Part shown: in pieces, positions 33,939 to 45,145 of the stretch
Layout of the letters: each line of letters begins with the position of its first letter
How positions within the stretch are numbered: the stretch's first letter is position 1
Source of the DNA: Stagonosporopsis chrysanthemi
Taxonomy: Eukaryota; Ascomycota; Dothideomycetes; Pleosporales; Didymellaceae
Assembly (NCBI GenBank): GCA_022560025.1
Contig: JAFISE010000022.1
Span: 1 to 64,000, forward strand
Direction of reading: 5' to 3'
Length of the DNA stretch: 64,000 nucleotides
The notes under the pieces: model-generated
Database searches by the model: none
Seen by the model: only the letters and a program-made list of their open reading frames with translations
What the model was told of the DNA's origin: nothing
Made by a program: the position numbers and the translations under genes

Positions 33939-35118
33939 ATGGTACCCAAAATCTTTATGTACGTCATCGACGCTTATCGGAAGTTCAGCTGCTGACGCAA
34001 TTCGCAGTACAGGCGCGACAGGCTATATCGGCGGCGATACCCTTTACGCGCTCTACAACAAGCACTCCGACTACGAGATCGCAGCACTGGTCCGATCGGG
34101 TAAGCACATCGATAGTCAAGCCTCGAAAGTACATGCTGACCTGATGTAGAGGAGAAGGGCAAGCCAGTGAAGGATGCTTTCCCAAACATCCGTCTCGTGA
34201 TTGGTGACCTCGACAGCGCAGACCTCATCGAAGAGGAAGCCGCAAAGGCCGATGTAGTCATTCGTAAGTCCATGCCTTGTTTCCAAATCTACAAAGTCTA
34301 ATACGGCTACAGACACAGCTGATGCCTCGGACAATGAGCCTGCCGCGAAAGCAATTGCAAAAGGTCTTGCATCCGGCCACTCGAAAGAGAAGCCTGGCTT
34401 CTGGTTGCACACCGGCGGCGCCGGTATTCTCTGCTGGGAGACTATGCGCGACGACAACAAGCTCGGAGAGCACTCAGACCGTGTTTACAACGACTGGACA
34501 GCTGTGCAGGACCTGACCGGCCTTCCCGAGGACGCCTTCCACAAGAACGTAGACGACTTGGTCCTGGAATCTGGTTCCGACTCCGTGAAGACAGCGATCT
34601 TGTGCCCGCCTACCATTTACGGTCGTGGCCGTGGCCCATCGCATCAACGCTCGCGTCAGGCCTACGAACTTGCTCACCTGATCTTGACTGGTGGCTACAT
34701 TCCCATCATCGGGCAAGGAAAGGCGCGTTGGAACAATGTCCACGTTGCTGATCTAGCCGAGCTATTCGTTCTTCTTACCGAGGCCGCAGTCTCGGGCAAG
34801 ACTGATCCTGAGCTGTGGAACGAGAAGGGTTACTATCTTGTCGAGAACGGCGAACACCTTTGGGCTGACCTTGCGCGAAGCTTTGGCAAGAAGGCAGTTG
34901 AGCTGGGTCTGTTGAAGGGCGAGTTGAAAGAGAAGAGCCTAGGCAAAGATAAAGCAATCGAGCAGGCCGGATTTGAGGCGGTTAGCTGGGGCTTTAACAG
35001 CCGCGGCAAGGCTGAGCGGGCGAAGAAGGTTGTTGGATGGCAACCCACTGCGCCAAGCATCGAGGACACGCTCGAGGAGATCCTGAAGGATGAGAAGAAC
35101 AGGATTGACAAAAAGTAG
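33939..35118 (+). CDS. NAD(P)-binding epimerase/dehydratase-like protein, 343 aa
   Basis: Four exons: 33939-33958, 34008-34099, 34150-34263 and 34313-35118, totalling 344 codons. The tiny first exon supplies MVPKIF(I), and the join gives the Rossmann motif ITGATGYIGGDTL. The order afterwards is typical of extended SDR/NAD(P)-dependent epimerases: VIGDLD, VVIHTADASDNEPAAKAI, WLHTGGAGIL, ILCPPTIYGRGRG, WNNVHVADLAELFVLLTEAA and a C-terminal helix. The catalytic YxxxK is not obvious (RVYNDWTAVQ), so the reaction is uncertain. Similar fungal proteins are annotated only as nucleoside-diphosphate-sugar epimerase-like. There is no signal peptide, so it should be a soluble cytosolic protein. Confidence 0.85.
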
Positions 35119-35989
35119 ACGTATAATCAATTGTCTACCCTGAGAGACTCTATTGAAAGCACTCTAATTCAGACAAACAATGCGCAACCACAGTCATTTC
35201 TCTGAACTCCAGCCAAAGAGCGCCAGTGACAAAGGAAACCAGTGCCAAAACCTTGACCACAAAGAACGCCAAAACAAAGCAAACTCAAAAGGAAGCCTAG
35301 TCCTTTGGACCAGATTACGCTGAGCCTCAGTCTGGTCATAAATTCCACTCCAGGATTGTCGATCATCTGGTAAATCTGGCTCGCCATATCGTGCTAACTG
35401 TGAAATGGCTGGCATCCTCGACCTTTCTGTCCGAACACGAACCTGCTTCCGAGTAGGTCGACGCCATGAGGAAACAGGGCCAAAATCAAGCAGAGCGACA
35501 TCCAATGATCAAGAGAGTGTGTCATATTACCTCGTAGCTGAGCAGATACAGGTTGGGATGGCCAACAGGATGCATGGCGTGTACTGCAAGTGCTTGAGAC
35601 ATTTTCCATGGTGTGAGGTGCGTTTTAAAAATCGAGATTACTACTTTTTGAGAGGTATGGAAAAATTAAAACTCTGCTCATTTGAGTTGAGATGCACTTA
35701 CTCTTGTTTCATGACACTGCTTAGCCCGAGAATGTCCTTTGTGTGGTGCATCCAGGGGTCAAACAAAAATCTTTGTGTCAGATTGTGTAAATCCCCGTTT
35801 GGTGCGTCATTGACCACGAGCTCATACCTTGCCAATCCATATTAGTGAGTCTATCAGCAAACATGATTATTACTCGGTGAACTCGACAGTGTAAGCTGCA
35901 CGCCAACGTTCAACTATAGACACTTGTGTCAATCATGTTGGATTATGTAAAATTAAGGCCTATGTTTGCATTTTTCCACTACCAAAACA
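35119..35989. other. Intergenic, no supported gene
   Basis: About 870 bp that becomes AT-rich after 35600. Open frames on both strands (for example minus 35194-35505) show no recognisable domain and overlap one another. I see nothing I can support. Confidence 0.4.
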
Positions 35990-36919
35990 CTACTCCCAAT
36001 CTACGAACTCCTCATCAAGAACATTCCGCAATTCCTCCTCTAGCGTCTGCTCATTTCTAACCTCACTCTCCTGTACAGCCTCTTCTCTAAGGCGTACGTC
36101 AGATAAATCTGCTGCAAGTGGGAACCCTCGCATGATATACATCTTCTCTCGAGTAGTGCGGTTCCTCTTAGGTGGTCGCAGTGCCTGGAGAAAGTCACCG
36201 CGTACCACCTCCGCACCATCTGCCTCAGCACGCGTCACCAACTCCAGCAAAGCGTCGAGTTCTTGTCTCTCCATCGGAGTTAAACCTGCGCCGTTGTCTC
36301 CCGTGGCTCCCGCATCGATCGGTATATTCAACAAACCCGCGCGCTTTATGTGGCACAATGCACCAGGTACATCGTCGTTAGGTGCATCATCCATCAACGC
36401 GTCGTCGTTGGTGGTAGCAATACAAGCTCGTGCAGCCCAAAACTCGGCACGAGCTTGCAGTCTACCATCTTGCAGGCCCTCAGCTAGCCGCCGGGCCTTA
36501 TAAGCCAGCACTTTCATGTCTTCAGCATGTCGTCGTTGCAAGCGTTTGCTGCCTGTGGTCATGGGTCTATCTGTAATGAGTTGAATGGTGAGTTGTAGCA
36601 CTTGGCAGCGCATTAGTAAGAACTGAAATTCTCTACGGCGTAGAGTGGAGACTACGCCGTGTAATTTTCCAGGGTGAACTGAATCTCCACGGTGTTGTTG
36701 CGGCTCTTCTTTACCGTGTATGCTGTCTTCTCGCAAAACTTCGTTGCCGTCGGGGCTTAGTGGCACAGAATCGATGGCTCGTTTACGGGCTGCGGTGCGC
36801 GGTGCTGGTGACTGCGGGACAAATTTGCGGTAATCTTCAACATCATTGACATCGAAAGGGCGAACTGCAAACGCAAATGCAGACTGACCAACTGGGTAAG
36901 GAGTCTTGCATTCCATCAT
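35990..36919 (-). CDS. Hypothetical protein, 309 aa
   Basis: ATG 36919 (MMECKTPYP) is the first true start; the open frame extends upstream only via non-ATG codons. The protein is soluble and charged. A basic, disordered stretch lies near residues 40-85. A helical middle follows (REFQFLLMRCQVLQLTIQLIT, EDMKVLAYKARRLAEGLQDGRLQARAEFWAARACI), then an acidic C-terminus (EEELRNVLDEEFVDWE). No known domain is recognised. It looks like a real gene from even composition and length, but no function can be proposed. Confidence 0.55.
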   Translation of the reverse strand: MMECKTPYPVGQSAFAFAVRPFDVNDVEDYRKFVPQSPAPRTAARKRAIDSVPLSPDGNEVLREDSIHGKEEPQQHRGDSVHPGKLHGVVSTLRRREFQFLLMRCQVLQLTIQLITDRPMTTGSKRLQRRHAEDMKVLAYKARRLAEGLQDGRLQARAEFWAARACIATTNDDALMDDAPNDDVPGALCHIKRAGLLNIPIDAGATGDNGAGLTPMERQELDALLELVTRAEADGAEVVRGDFLQALRPPKRNRTTREKMYIMRGFPLAADLSDVRLREEAVQESEVRNEQTLEEELRNVLDEEFVDWE

Positions 36920-37322
36920 GGGTAGGTGTATGTCTGGTGTCACTGCTAGGCAAGCAAGATGAAGATGTATGAAAACATTTCACTCGAATTCCCTGGCTTC
37001 TTTGTTCACTTTCAACATACCAACACTACCTGCACATAAAATAACGACATTGTTCAGGACAACCCCCACAAAGAGATCGCGGATATCTCATGTTGCACAA
37101 AGCCGTAATGGTTATACGGTGAAAGAGGGCGACTTTGTTCATTCGAAAGTTTCTTAGTGGAACCAAAATTGCACTCGACGCAAGTCAAAACTCGTCAGTT
37201 TTCGAGGACGAATCAGTAGCTGAGGGCTTCCAGCGATGCGGAAGTGACATTCGTTTCACTTTCTGCGTGGCACGATGCTTGAACTGTGCGCTTGTGCGCC
37301 GGAGTCTACTCTGTATGTCTCG

Positions 37323-38255
37323 TCAGCAGTGTTCCTCGTCTTGGAGCTCATGTAAAGAACTCACAAATGAGGAGCCGTCGTCTAGCTCTGCGAACAGATC
37401 GCTGGTGACTGATCGGCTCTCGTCAAAGGCCGAACGTGAATCAGGATGAAGCAACTCAAGTTCGTCGTCGCATGATTGACGAAACTCGTTGGCTCGGTCG
37501 AACAGCGAATCGTCCTCGCTGACAGCTCTGAAAGCTTCTCGAGCTTGTTGGAGCATGCGTAGTTTGTAGTAATATAGGCCGCGCTGATACTGAATCTTTG
37601 GTAACAGTGCTTGCAGTTCTGAGACACGATCGCACAGCTCGAGAGCCTCGCTGCATGCTGCAAGAGCGTCGAAGAGCGAATCAGGACCTGTTGCCTGCAG
37701 GATGCGGCTCTTCAAGACAAGCCCTTCGACACGGGCCTTGGGGCTCAGCGGTCCGCGCAGCAACCTTTCGAGCTCGACAAGTGCTGTGCCATAGTTCAGG
37801 TGGGATGCGAATTGTTCGACGCGCTTAAAGATAGGGTTGCTATCTTCTCCTGGCGAACCGAGTCCCCAACTCAGGTCAATGTGGCTTGGTGAAAGGACGA
37901 CTGCGCTACCAAAGGCCTGGTCGGCTGTAGTTTGGTCGTCGCTGTGGATGGCGAATGCGTGATTACGAGCCACACTGTCGAGGCTCGTTCGTAGACGGCG
38001 GCAGTACGCACGTTCGTTTTCCAACTCCGCTTGTGCTGCGAAGCAGATGTCCTGTACCTCGCGCAGTCGAGCTGTTTGGGACTCGAAAGCAGCCTTGTAC
38101 TGTTGAGCGACAGCCTGCCAGGTGTCTCGGTCCACCTTCAGCTGATGCACGGAATTTACGATCTCAATGGCAGCATCCATTTCCGGAGAAGTTAACGTAG
38201 AAATATGCGCTGTCGGTGAACGGGTGTTGTGTTGGCGGAGTGGAGACAACGTCAT
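37323..38255 (-). CDS. Coiled-coil/TPR-like protein of unknown function, 310 aa
   Basis: ATG 38255 (MTLSPLRQHNTRSP) is preferred over the longer frame because of composition. Residues about 25-95 form a heptad-rich helix (VNSVHQLKVDRDTWQAVAQQYKAAFESQTARLREVQ), probably a coiled coil. The second half contains helix pairs (YGTALVELERLLRG, LFDALAACSEALELCDRV, KIQYQRGLYYYKLRMLQQAREAFRAV) that look like degenerate tetratricopeptide repeats. The C-terminus is acidic and Ser-rich. No name can be given. Upstream it is divided from the radical SAM gene by about 110 bp, both genes reading on the minus strand. Confidence 0.6.
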   Translation of the reverse strand: MTLSPLRQHNTRSPTAHISTLTSPEMDAAIEIVNSVHQLKVDRDTWQAVAQQYKAAFESQTARLREVQDICFAAQAELENERAYCRRLRTSLDSVARNHAFAIHSDDQTTADQAFGSAVVLSPSHIDLSWGLGSPGEDSNPIFKRVEQFASHLNYGTALVELERLLRGPLSPKARVEGLVLKSRILQATGPDSLFDALAACSEALELCDRVSELQALLPKIQYQRGLYYYKLRMLQQAREAFRAVSEDDSLFDRANEFRQSCDDELELLHPDSRSAFDESRSVTSDLFAELDDGSSFVSSLHELQDEEHC

Positions 38256-38365
38256 TTCTGGAGATGAGCAATTGTTGACAAGAGCCAGCTTGTGCCTGCC
38301 TCGAGGGTACAAACAGCAGCCGCCCATTATACGCAGGCAAGTACTGCCAGTCCTGTGTGCGATGC

Positions 38366-39644
38366 TTACATGTTGAAGCCGCCATGCTTGGCAGCCTCGA
38401 TAAATCGCCATAAGCCAGCTTCCTCAGCTGCCTTTTTCACAGAGGCGACTTCGCTTAGATCGACTGCGCGGTTGATGTCCGCATACCTAACTTCCTTCTT
38501 TGTGTTTTCTGGAGCCTGCACGCCACCAGGCTCAACAATGCCATCTTTGTTGCCTTTGTCTTTGGAACCGCGACGCTCTTTGCCCACATGAGCCCGGGGA
38601 AAGTACTGCTCCATGATATGCACCATGACGTCTTTGGAAACATTCTCAGCTAGCCACCTCATAATCTCTTTGCCTTCGTCCTCCATACCCGGCATGACAA
38701 GGTGTCGTACCAAAACGCCCTTCTTCGCGATACCGTCTGCCGTGAAACATAGATCTCCGACTTGTTCGTGCATTGCCTTGATGCTCTCCATGGCCGTTGC
38801 AGTATAGTTGTCCGCCTTCAGCAATCTTTTGCTCGAGCTGTTCTTCCATACCTTGAAGTCGGGCAGGTAGATGTCCACCAGACCGTCAAGCAGCTTCAGA
38901 CTTTCCAACGAATCGAACGAGGATGTGTTGTAGACAATGGGTATACGCAACCCGAGTTCGCGTGCGTGTAGAATGGACAGAGCGACCTGTGAAACGACGT
39001 GCTCCGGTGTGACGAGGTTGATATTGTGGCATTTGCCTACATCCTGTAGTTTCATGTACCATTCGGCGAGCTCTTCGGGTGTGAGATCGAAGCCATTGCG
39101 CTGATGTGCGATATCATGATTCTGGCAGAACACCTGTAGGTGGTGTCAGCCCTGACTTATCTTCTCGGAGTGTCTGAACGTTGCTCTGAGGGTAGGTGGC
39201 ATCGTTGTACGTACACATCGCAGGTTGCAGCCGGAGAAGAACACGCTACCTGAACCGTTATGGCCCTGCAGACATGGCTCTATTTAAGCTCAGCAAACAT
39301 GCTTGAGGTTTTCACAATGCGACTTCTAGACTGCCTGTATGCCTACCTTCCCCAAAATGTGGTGCGACTGTGTTGACCTTGACTTTCTCCGCACCAATAA
39401 GGCATACACCCGTCTTTTCATAGCGATTGACCCCACACAGTCTTGGGCAAAGATTGCAATTACTCAGATGCGCATATGCTTGGGATCGTTTCTTGGATGC
39501 CTCAATAGAGCTAATGAGGTGGTATCGTGGGATGTAGTCATCAAGGAGCCATGGCGGCGCAAGGTGTAACGCTCGACAGACAGGGCGAGACGCTACGGCA
39601 AGGGAGGCTGTCAGCGAGGGTCGAAATCGCGCTGTCAAAAGCAT
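38366..39644 (-). CDS. Radical SAM protein related to PflA-type activating enzymes, 376 aa
   Basis: Three exons: 39644-39347, 39279-39215 and 39133-38366. They total 378 codons less small counting uncertainty, all in frame. The N-terminus (MLLTARFRPSLTASLAVASRPVCRALH) is basic and Ser/Ala-rich and looks like a mitochondrial presequence. CNLCPRLCGV follows near residue 65-80. The SAM-binding cluster motif CX3CX2C (SGCNLRC|VFCQNHD, Cys117, 121, 124) is split by the second intron immediately after its second cysteine. NINLVTPEHVV, VYNTSSFDS, VDIYLPDFKVW and LVRHLVMPG match the PflA-like radical SAM family. These enzymes use a 4Fe-4S cluster to generate a radical. The partner in a eukaryote lacking pyruvate formate-lyase is unknown. 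Confidence 0.85.
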
Positions 39645-40770
39645 GTTGCACGGTGGTCTAGAGACATCGATGTTGGATGATAGCTGACAACTGCGAGCGC
39701 TGGTGTTGGATTGGGCCCTGTGTGATGACGCAACAAGTCTGCCGAGGCACACGGAGATCGACCTCAAGTCGAGCATCATCACAACATCAGCAGCCACCTT
39801 GCATGCGCTGTCAGGGAAAACGTCAATGCGACAATCGTGTGTAAACCGTCATATTCTTCTTACACTCCTCGATGCAAGCAACAATTTCTCTCACATGACA
39901 GCGGATGGCCAACGGATGTTCAATTGGCTGAGGTGGAAATTACCTATTGCAGTGCATTCGAGAGAGCAGTTGCGAACGTTCGGTTACTATGGCGATTCTC
40001 CTAGCTGACGCTGTATCATGTAGTACCGCTGAGCGTTCTCGCACTACCTACCACAGAGCGAACCAGACCTCTGTACCACAATTCATGCAGGGCTCACATC
40101 TAATTCGCGTCATTTGCTCGAAGAGTAGTACCAGCAAGCGAACAACTGTGATATCGCTACCACGCCACCTCATTGGACGGCTGACATCCATGTTCATGTC
40201 ACGATCCTTCGAAGTTTACCCGTTGATGCTTCCGAATCTCGTTGACAGACATCAATTCACAGCAGCTACCCGAGCGTGGCACGCGTCAGGCCCGATCTGG
40301 ACATTCACAGGTGCACCCGCGCGATCCGTTGAGTGCAACACGTGATTGACAGCTCCGTCGCTCGAGATTGTACTCCAAGCGTTGCCAGCACGATACAAGA
40401 AAAGCCAAAGTCGTACGTATATCACAAGTGACCCGTAATCACGCTTTTGCTCTTACTTGGTTGCTCATCTCGCGAAGCCAGGTAATGAAGAAAGTGACTG
40501 CAACCAAAACGTCGACCTGAATGGACGACGCACCGCTACACGTACAATTCTATGTTCACTTCGAACCAGGGCAATATTGATCACCGTCACACCAGAGCCA
40601 CTGCAAGGGCATTCGCATGGACACACGGCATGTCCGGACCGCTTACCGTTGACTCCAGTCTATACATCGTGCCATAGCTTCGACGTATAAATACTTTGCT
40701 TGCCCTCTATAATATTAAGACTCCACAAGAACATCGAGGCTTCACACCGCCGGCACAAGTACTGAACATC
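39645..40770. other. Intergenic region with TATA element near its right end
   Basis: 1.1 kb between divergent genes. A TATA box (GTATAAAT) at 40685-40692 lies about 80 bp upstream of the ATG at 40771. No coding sequence in the remainder is convincing. Confidence 0.45.
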
Positions 40771-41376
40771 ATGCACGCAATACTCCCCCTCCTTCTCTTC
40801 GCCCTGCCATCCCTGGGCGCGCTTATCAACAGGCAATTCCCCCACCTCATCATCCCCGTCGACGCCAATGCCCCCGACCGAGCATATGGCACGCAGCTCC
40901 GGGGCGCTATCACGCAGCAGGTGCCACGCATTTCCCTCCCATCCTTCCCCACTCACTAAAACCCACCTCAGAAATACACCGAGATCTCCTTCGACATCCC
41001 CTCCAACGACGCTGCATGGTGCCAGCTAAACTTCTTCATCAACACCAACCCCGCCAAAGGCGCGCCGTGGTCGCTCTCGGGCCAGGCGCCGTACCAATTC
41101 AACATCTCGTCTCTCCCGCCGGCTATCAACAAGGACAAGGATACGTGGAACAGCAGACCGAAGCCCATCACGACGGTGGCGACGGTCACGCTGAGCCACG
41201 CGGGCAACGCGAGTATCAGCGGGGGCGCGGTGTATCCGTGTCCGAAGGGCCAGGTTGCGCAGTTCTTGCTGCATCCGGCGAGCGATGATCGGGAGTTTGG
41301 GCTGGAGTGGTTTGAGTTGGACTATCCAGCGAGCGAGGGCGGGCCGCATGGGATTGTGTTTGATATGCTGAAGTAG
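40771..41376 (+). CDS. Small secreted protein (But2 C-terminal-like), 184 aa
   Basis: Exons 40771-40920 and 40972-41376; the 51-bp intron is GTGCCA...CCTCAG. A signal peptide (MHAILPLLLFALPSLGAL) is followed by FPHLIIPVDANAPDRAYGTQ. This is the usual N-terminal motif of fungal extracellular proteins with a ubiquitin-3-binding But2 C-terminal-like beta-sandwich. Then comes EISFDIPSNDAAWCQLNFFI, and the domain ends with FGLEWFELDYP. Two cysteines could form a disulfide. There is no enzymatic motif. Such proteins are thought to be cell-surface or secreted and are poorly characterised. Confidence 0.75.
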
Positions 41377-41644
41377 GGGGTGAACCGCCTTGTAGGCGGA
41401 AGACGGTCATGGCGCTGTCGTGCTGTACGACGATGTTAGTTTTCGGGTCATAGCGGGTAATATTTGTGTATCACTACATGTGCATCGAATACGAAATATC
41501 TTCAAGCAAGGCACGGTTTTTTAAAGGTCCACCTGAGTGGAAAGATATATTCATGATTGAAGTGTATATCTACATGAGAATCGAATCATCACCAACACGT
41601 ACTTTACACTAACAACCAACTACGCAACCGCTTAGGCGACCCGC

Positions 41645-42523
41645 TTAACCGCGGAAAGCGCGGGCGTGCGTGCGGGTAGTGCGGGCGGCGATGGCGCGGC
41701 GGAGCTTGGAGACAGCGCTGGAGCCGGCGTTGGCCTCGAGCCAGGTGATGAACTCCTCAATGGTGAACTGCTCGGGGAGAGTGGTGGCGTCAGAGCCAGT
41801 GGAGCCGGTAGCAGAGGGAGCAGCAGCGGCGGAGGTCTGGACGGGGGTGGCCGCGGCACCGACGGAGGTGGCAGCAGGGGCAGAAGCAGCGGCGGACGAG
41901 GCAGCGGGGGCGCTGGCGCTGGCGGAGGGCGCGGGCGCAGAGCCGCTGCCGGAGCCACCGCCCATGGTGAAGTCGATGCAGGACTCGTAGGTCTGGCTGA
42001 TCTTAGGAGCATCCCAGTACCACTGGATCACGCAGTCACCCTTGTTGGCGCACTCGGAGCTGACATCGGGCATGGTGATCTCGAAGTCGGTCCAGTCGGG
42101 GTGCTGGGACATGGGAGAGCTGGTGAGAGCGTACTCGTCCCAGCTGATGAGGGGCGCGCCAATAACCTTGTCGGTCTTGACGTTGACGATGGAGACGTTA
42201 GCAACACCGTCGTGGGGAGCGCGGATCTCGACCTTCATGGGGATGACCTGGCCAGCGGTGTACTCGAAGATCTCACCGGCATCTTCGAAGGGGACACCCT
42301 TGCACTGCCACATGCGGCAGTCGGGGTGCGCGCCCTGGAGGTTCTGGAGGGCGCCCTGGACGTTGCCGTAGTGGTCGGAGCTCTGCTGGTTGTAGACCTG
42401 GTCACCGCAGGCAGCCTTCAGGCCGTCACCGGGCATACGGGGAGTGGGGGACGAGATGAAGCCGTGGGCGGCGACGGAGGAGGCGAAGCCAGCAAGGGCG
42501 ATGGCGGCGGTGTAGGACTTCAT
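41645..42523 (-). CDS. Secreted LPMO-like (chitin-binding type-4 fold) protein, 292 aa
   Basis: A single exon. A signal peptide (MKSYTAAIALAGFASSVAA) is cleaved to expose an N-terminal His (HGFISSPTPRMPGDG), the first ligand of a copper histidine brace in lytic polysaccharide monooxygenases. CRMWQCKGVPFEDA, VEIRAPHDGVANVSIV, DFEITMPDVSSECANKGDCVIQWYWDA and QTYESCIDFT are typical of a fungal LPMO_10-like family. After about residue 190 comes a long Ser/Ala/Pro linker and a short helical C-terminal segment ending in a basic RTTRTHARAFRG. It probably acts on cell-wall or plant polysaccharide outside the cell. Family membership is well supported; substrate is not. Confidence 0.82.
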   Translation of the reverse strand: MKSYTAAIALAGFASSVAAHGFISSPTPRMPGDGLKAACGDQVYNQQSSDHYGNVQGALQNLQGAHPDCRMWQCKGVPFEDAGEIFEYTAGQVIPMKVEIRAPHDGVANVSIVNVKTDKVIGAPLISWDEYALTSSPMSQHPDWTDFEITMPDVSSECANKGDCVIQWYWDAPKISQTYESCIDFTMGGGSGSGSAPAPSASASAPAASSAAASAPAATSVGAAATPVQTSAAAAPSATGSTGSDATTLPEQFTIEEFITWLEANAGSSAVSKLRRAIAARTTRTHARAFRG

Positions 42524-42730
42524 TTTGATAGTTGGTTGGTTGGTTGGTTGGAAAGGTTGGAAGTGAGTGTGGTGAGAAGCTGGCTTCTACGAAAGAGTGT
42601 AAAGAATGAGTGTGGTAACAACGAATGTCAAGGTCACAGACCTAGGAAGCAAAGAAGCTGGTGAATTGGAAGTGGAAACTGATGTTTGGAGGAGAGAAGA
42701 TGACAAGCAGCGTGAGATGCCTATATACGC
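42524..42730 (-). promoter_or_regulatory. Promoter and leader of the LPMO-like gene
   Basis: The leader carries a (TTGG)n microsatellite at 42532-42551 (CCAA on the coding strand), directly upstream of the ATG. A TATA-like GTATATAGG lies at about 42720-42728, about 200 bp upstream. Confidence 0.5.
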
Positions 42731-43815
42731 CTTCCTGCAAACAAACCATTCCTTTCATGCCTCGCAGTGGGGCTTTCATTAAACATTCGAAACTGGATCC
42801 CGATGGAGCGCAGCCTCATGACAGCGGTGGCCTGGGTTCTCGCCCAGGCTGGCCGGGCGGCATTCCCAGTCTGGGATGTCAGACATGGCGCGGAGCCTCA
42901 TCCGGAGCTTGGCCGGATTTCTCCGCCAGTCAGAGCGTCGCCCTGCCATGACTAAGATCGCAGGATGAAGAGTAAGGCGGTTAGCCAAGGAGCGGCATTC
43001 CCGCGACAGCGGCAACCATGCACTGTGGCAGATGTCTAACCTGTAAGCGACATGCAAGCGATTCGTTCCATACGATGGAAGCGCCCAGGACCGTGGGTTG
43101 AAACGGTGGCGAGCACATGGGCGGTTTCATCGGTAATGTGGTCAATGCGAACAGCGGGAAACAGCAGATTGGCATGACCTGGCATCTCCACTGCCAGGGT
43201 TGCCGTTATCGTGAGCGCTTGACACGCGTCACCGCGCGCGCTCTGCTTTACCTTTCGATGGGAGCGAGACGGAGGCGCATCCGCTGTTCGACGAAGAAAT
43301 GCAGAACAGCGCAGAAGCGTTGCGCTGTCTCCTGTCAGGTACCGGGAACTAACGGCGCCTAGGCTCGCTTCGGACTAGCCCGGCCCGCAGCCTGTAAAGG
43401 GTAAATGAACCAATACTACTCCAAGTGGAATCTTTGATTCATGGACGAAGGACGTTATTGCTGAGGGGCTCTTGATAGTGTGCTGCGCAGTGTTAGTGTT
43501 ACAGCGATAGCAACAGCGGATAGCTTTATACCTAGCAGCCCTCAATCATCACGGACAAGCACTTTCGAGAGAGTTTGAGGCAGTTTGTCTTCGAGCGTAT
43601 CTTGGACTGAAGCAATATGTACAGTAGGTACTGCCGAATCTCGCTTGCTGGTGGTGTTGGTGCTCCTGACCAAGGGCTCGGCAGACCAAAGCGGGGCCGC
43701 CCCGGCATCACTCCTCCCATCTCCCCTTTCTGCTCCACTGCCAGCGTTTCCGAAACACTTTAACAAAGAACCGTCTTACCCGAGCAAAAAAACAAAGCTG
43801 ATGACTTCACCACGC
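42731..43815. other. Intergenic, no supported gene
   Basis: 1.1 kb between the LPMO-like gene and the 3' end of the reductase gene. Short GC-rich inverted segments are visible near 42800-42950, but there is no reading frame or RNA gene I can support. Confidence 0.4.
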
Positions 43816-45018
43816 TCATGCTTCGGTCTCACTGACGCGCCAGACCAGTCTCTCCATACTGGCTTCCTTGCGGCGCAGCATGTCCATTGCCTTCTGCGCT
43901 CTCTCCAGCAGCGTTGCGCCTTCGACAATCCTCTGCCTTTGTGGCCCGACGATGCGCTCCTTCAGCATAGTAGGCATGATCTCAGGCTGAAGGTGGAGCT
44001 TGAAAAACTCGTTCTGCGATCAGTTAGCACTGCACGCGCGCGGCTAGCTGCCAGGCCAACTTTGACCTTGCTCGCACTTACGTCCGGGTAGAAATGAGTC
44101 CTGACACCTCGAGCATCAACGCCAGGTTTCCACTCAGCCGCCTTTTCAACGTCCATCTCGTAGATAGGAGGTTCGGTTTCAGTCGAATCCCGCACGATTA
44201 CCGGAAGTAGTATAGCGACCTTTGCGCCGTTGCTAGCAACCTGCGAGATAGGCGCAATGCTGCCATACTTGCTTCCGATACAGTCGAGGATGAAGGGGAT
44301 ACCAGTCTCGCCACCTGATTGGAGCAGAGAGTCTATAATCCCTTCATCATTGTAGTCGAACAGAGCTTTCGCACCAAGACTGCGCAGCTTCTCGTGTTGC
44401 TTGCGCGACGCCGTCGCCAGGATATTGATGTAGCCATAGTACCGCAGGATTTGTATCGTGAACTGACCTACAGACGACGAGCCGCCCCAGATCAGCACCG
44501 GACTGCCCGCATTGGCGGGCACATAGCCAGCAGGCCTCGGCCACGGCAGCTCGATGCCCAGGTCAGTCGTCACAGCATGGAACACGGTGACGAAATTGTT
44601 CGGCAGCGTCACAGCCTCTGCAAGCGTGAAGCCATCTGGGAGCTATCCCGTAATCAGCAACGTGTTACAATACGAAACGACCCCGACTCACCTTCGCCAG
44701 CAGCCACTCGTCGACCGTGACATACTCCTGATGCGCCTTCTCAGCCTGGCGCCTCCACGTAAAACCAAACACTTTGTCGCCAACGCTCAAACGTTCCACC
44801 CCAGGCCCAACCTCCACGACCGTCCCCGCCGCCCCATCGCCGAGCACCTGCGGGTGCTGCACAAGAAGCCCGCCGTCGTTCTGGTGCAGATCCAACGGCG
44901 TGGAAGCCGTCCACTCGCAGCGCACGCGGACCTGTCGTGCCGCCGGCCCAACAGTGGGCACGCTGATCATCCCGAGTCTGGCCTCGACGCCTACAGTCGC
45001 CACCGCGCGGTGCGACAT
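43816..45018 (-). CDS. Medium-chain dehydrogenase/reductase (zinc-independent enoyl-reductase type)
   Basis: Three exons: 45018-44692, 44642-44082 and 44013-43816, together 362 codons (361 aa). The GroES-like N-terminal half has the EYVTVDEWLLAK segment and GDGAAGTVVEVGPGVERLSVGDKVFGF. The Rossmann half has VLIWGGSSSVGQFTIQILRYYG and SLGAKALFDYND. The catalytic zinc ligands of alcohol dehydrogenases are absent, as in fungal trans-enoyl-reductase-like MDRs. The last exon gives RIVEGATLLERAQKAMDMLR. It is a soluble NADPH-dependent reductase of unknown substrate. No PKS or NRPS gene is nearby to argue for a biosynthetic cluster. Confidence 0.87.
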
Positions 45019-45121
45019 TGTGTTCTTAGAAGAAGAAAAAGATGCTGAAGAAGTAGGTAGGTAGGTAGATAGCTAGTCCAAGAAGACCTGAGACAAGACA
45101 GCCATCACCGTTCAACCCCGT

Positions 45122-45133
45122 TTCTTATATACC
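45122..45133 (-). promoter_or_regulatory. TATA box of the reductase gene
   Basis: The minus strand reads GGTATATAAGAA about 105-115 bp upstream of the ATG at 45018. The upstream side is directly followed by a 58-base homopolymer tract. Confidence 0.55.
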
Positions 45134-45144
45134 GCCCGCGACCA

Positions 45145-45145
<1 letters not shown>

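Noticed and set aside
41666..42664. 332-codon frame antisense to the LPMO-like gene
   Set aside because: Gly/Val/Asp-rich mirror of a GC-biased coding strand without motifs.
43962..44612. Reductase and a polyketide cluster
   Set aside because: The MDR resembles a trans-enoyl reductase, but no PKS, NRPS or tailoring gene lies nearby.
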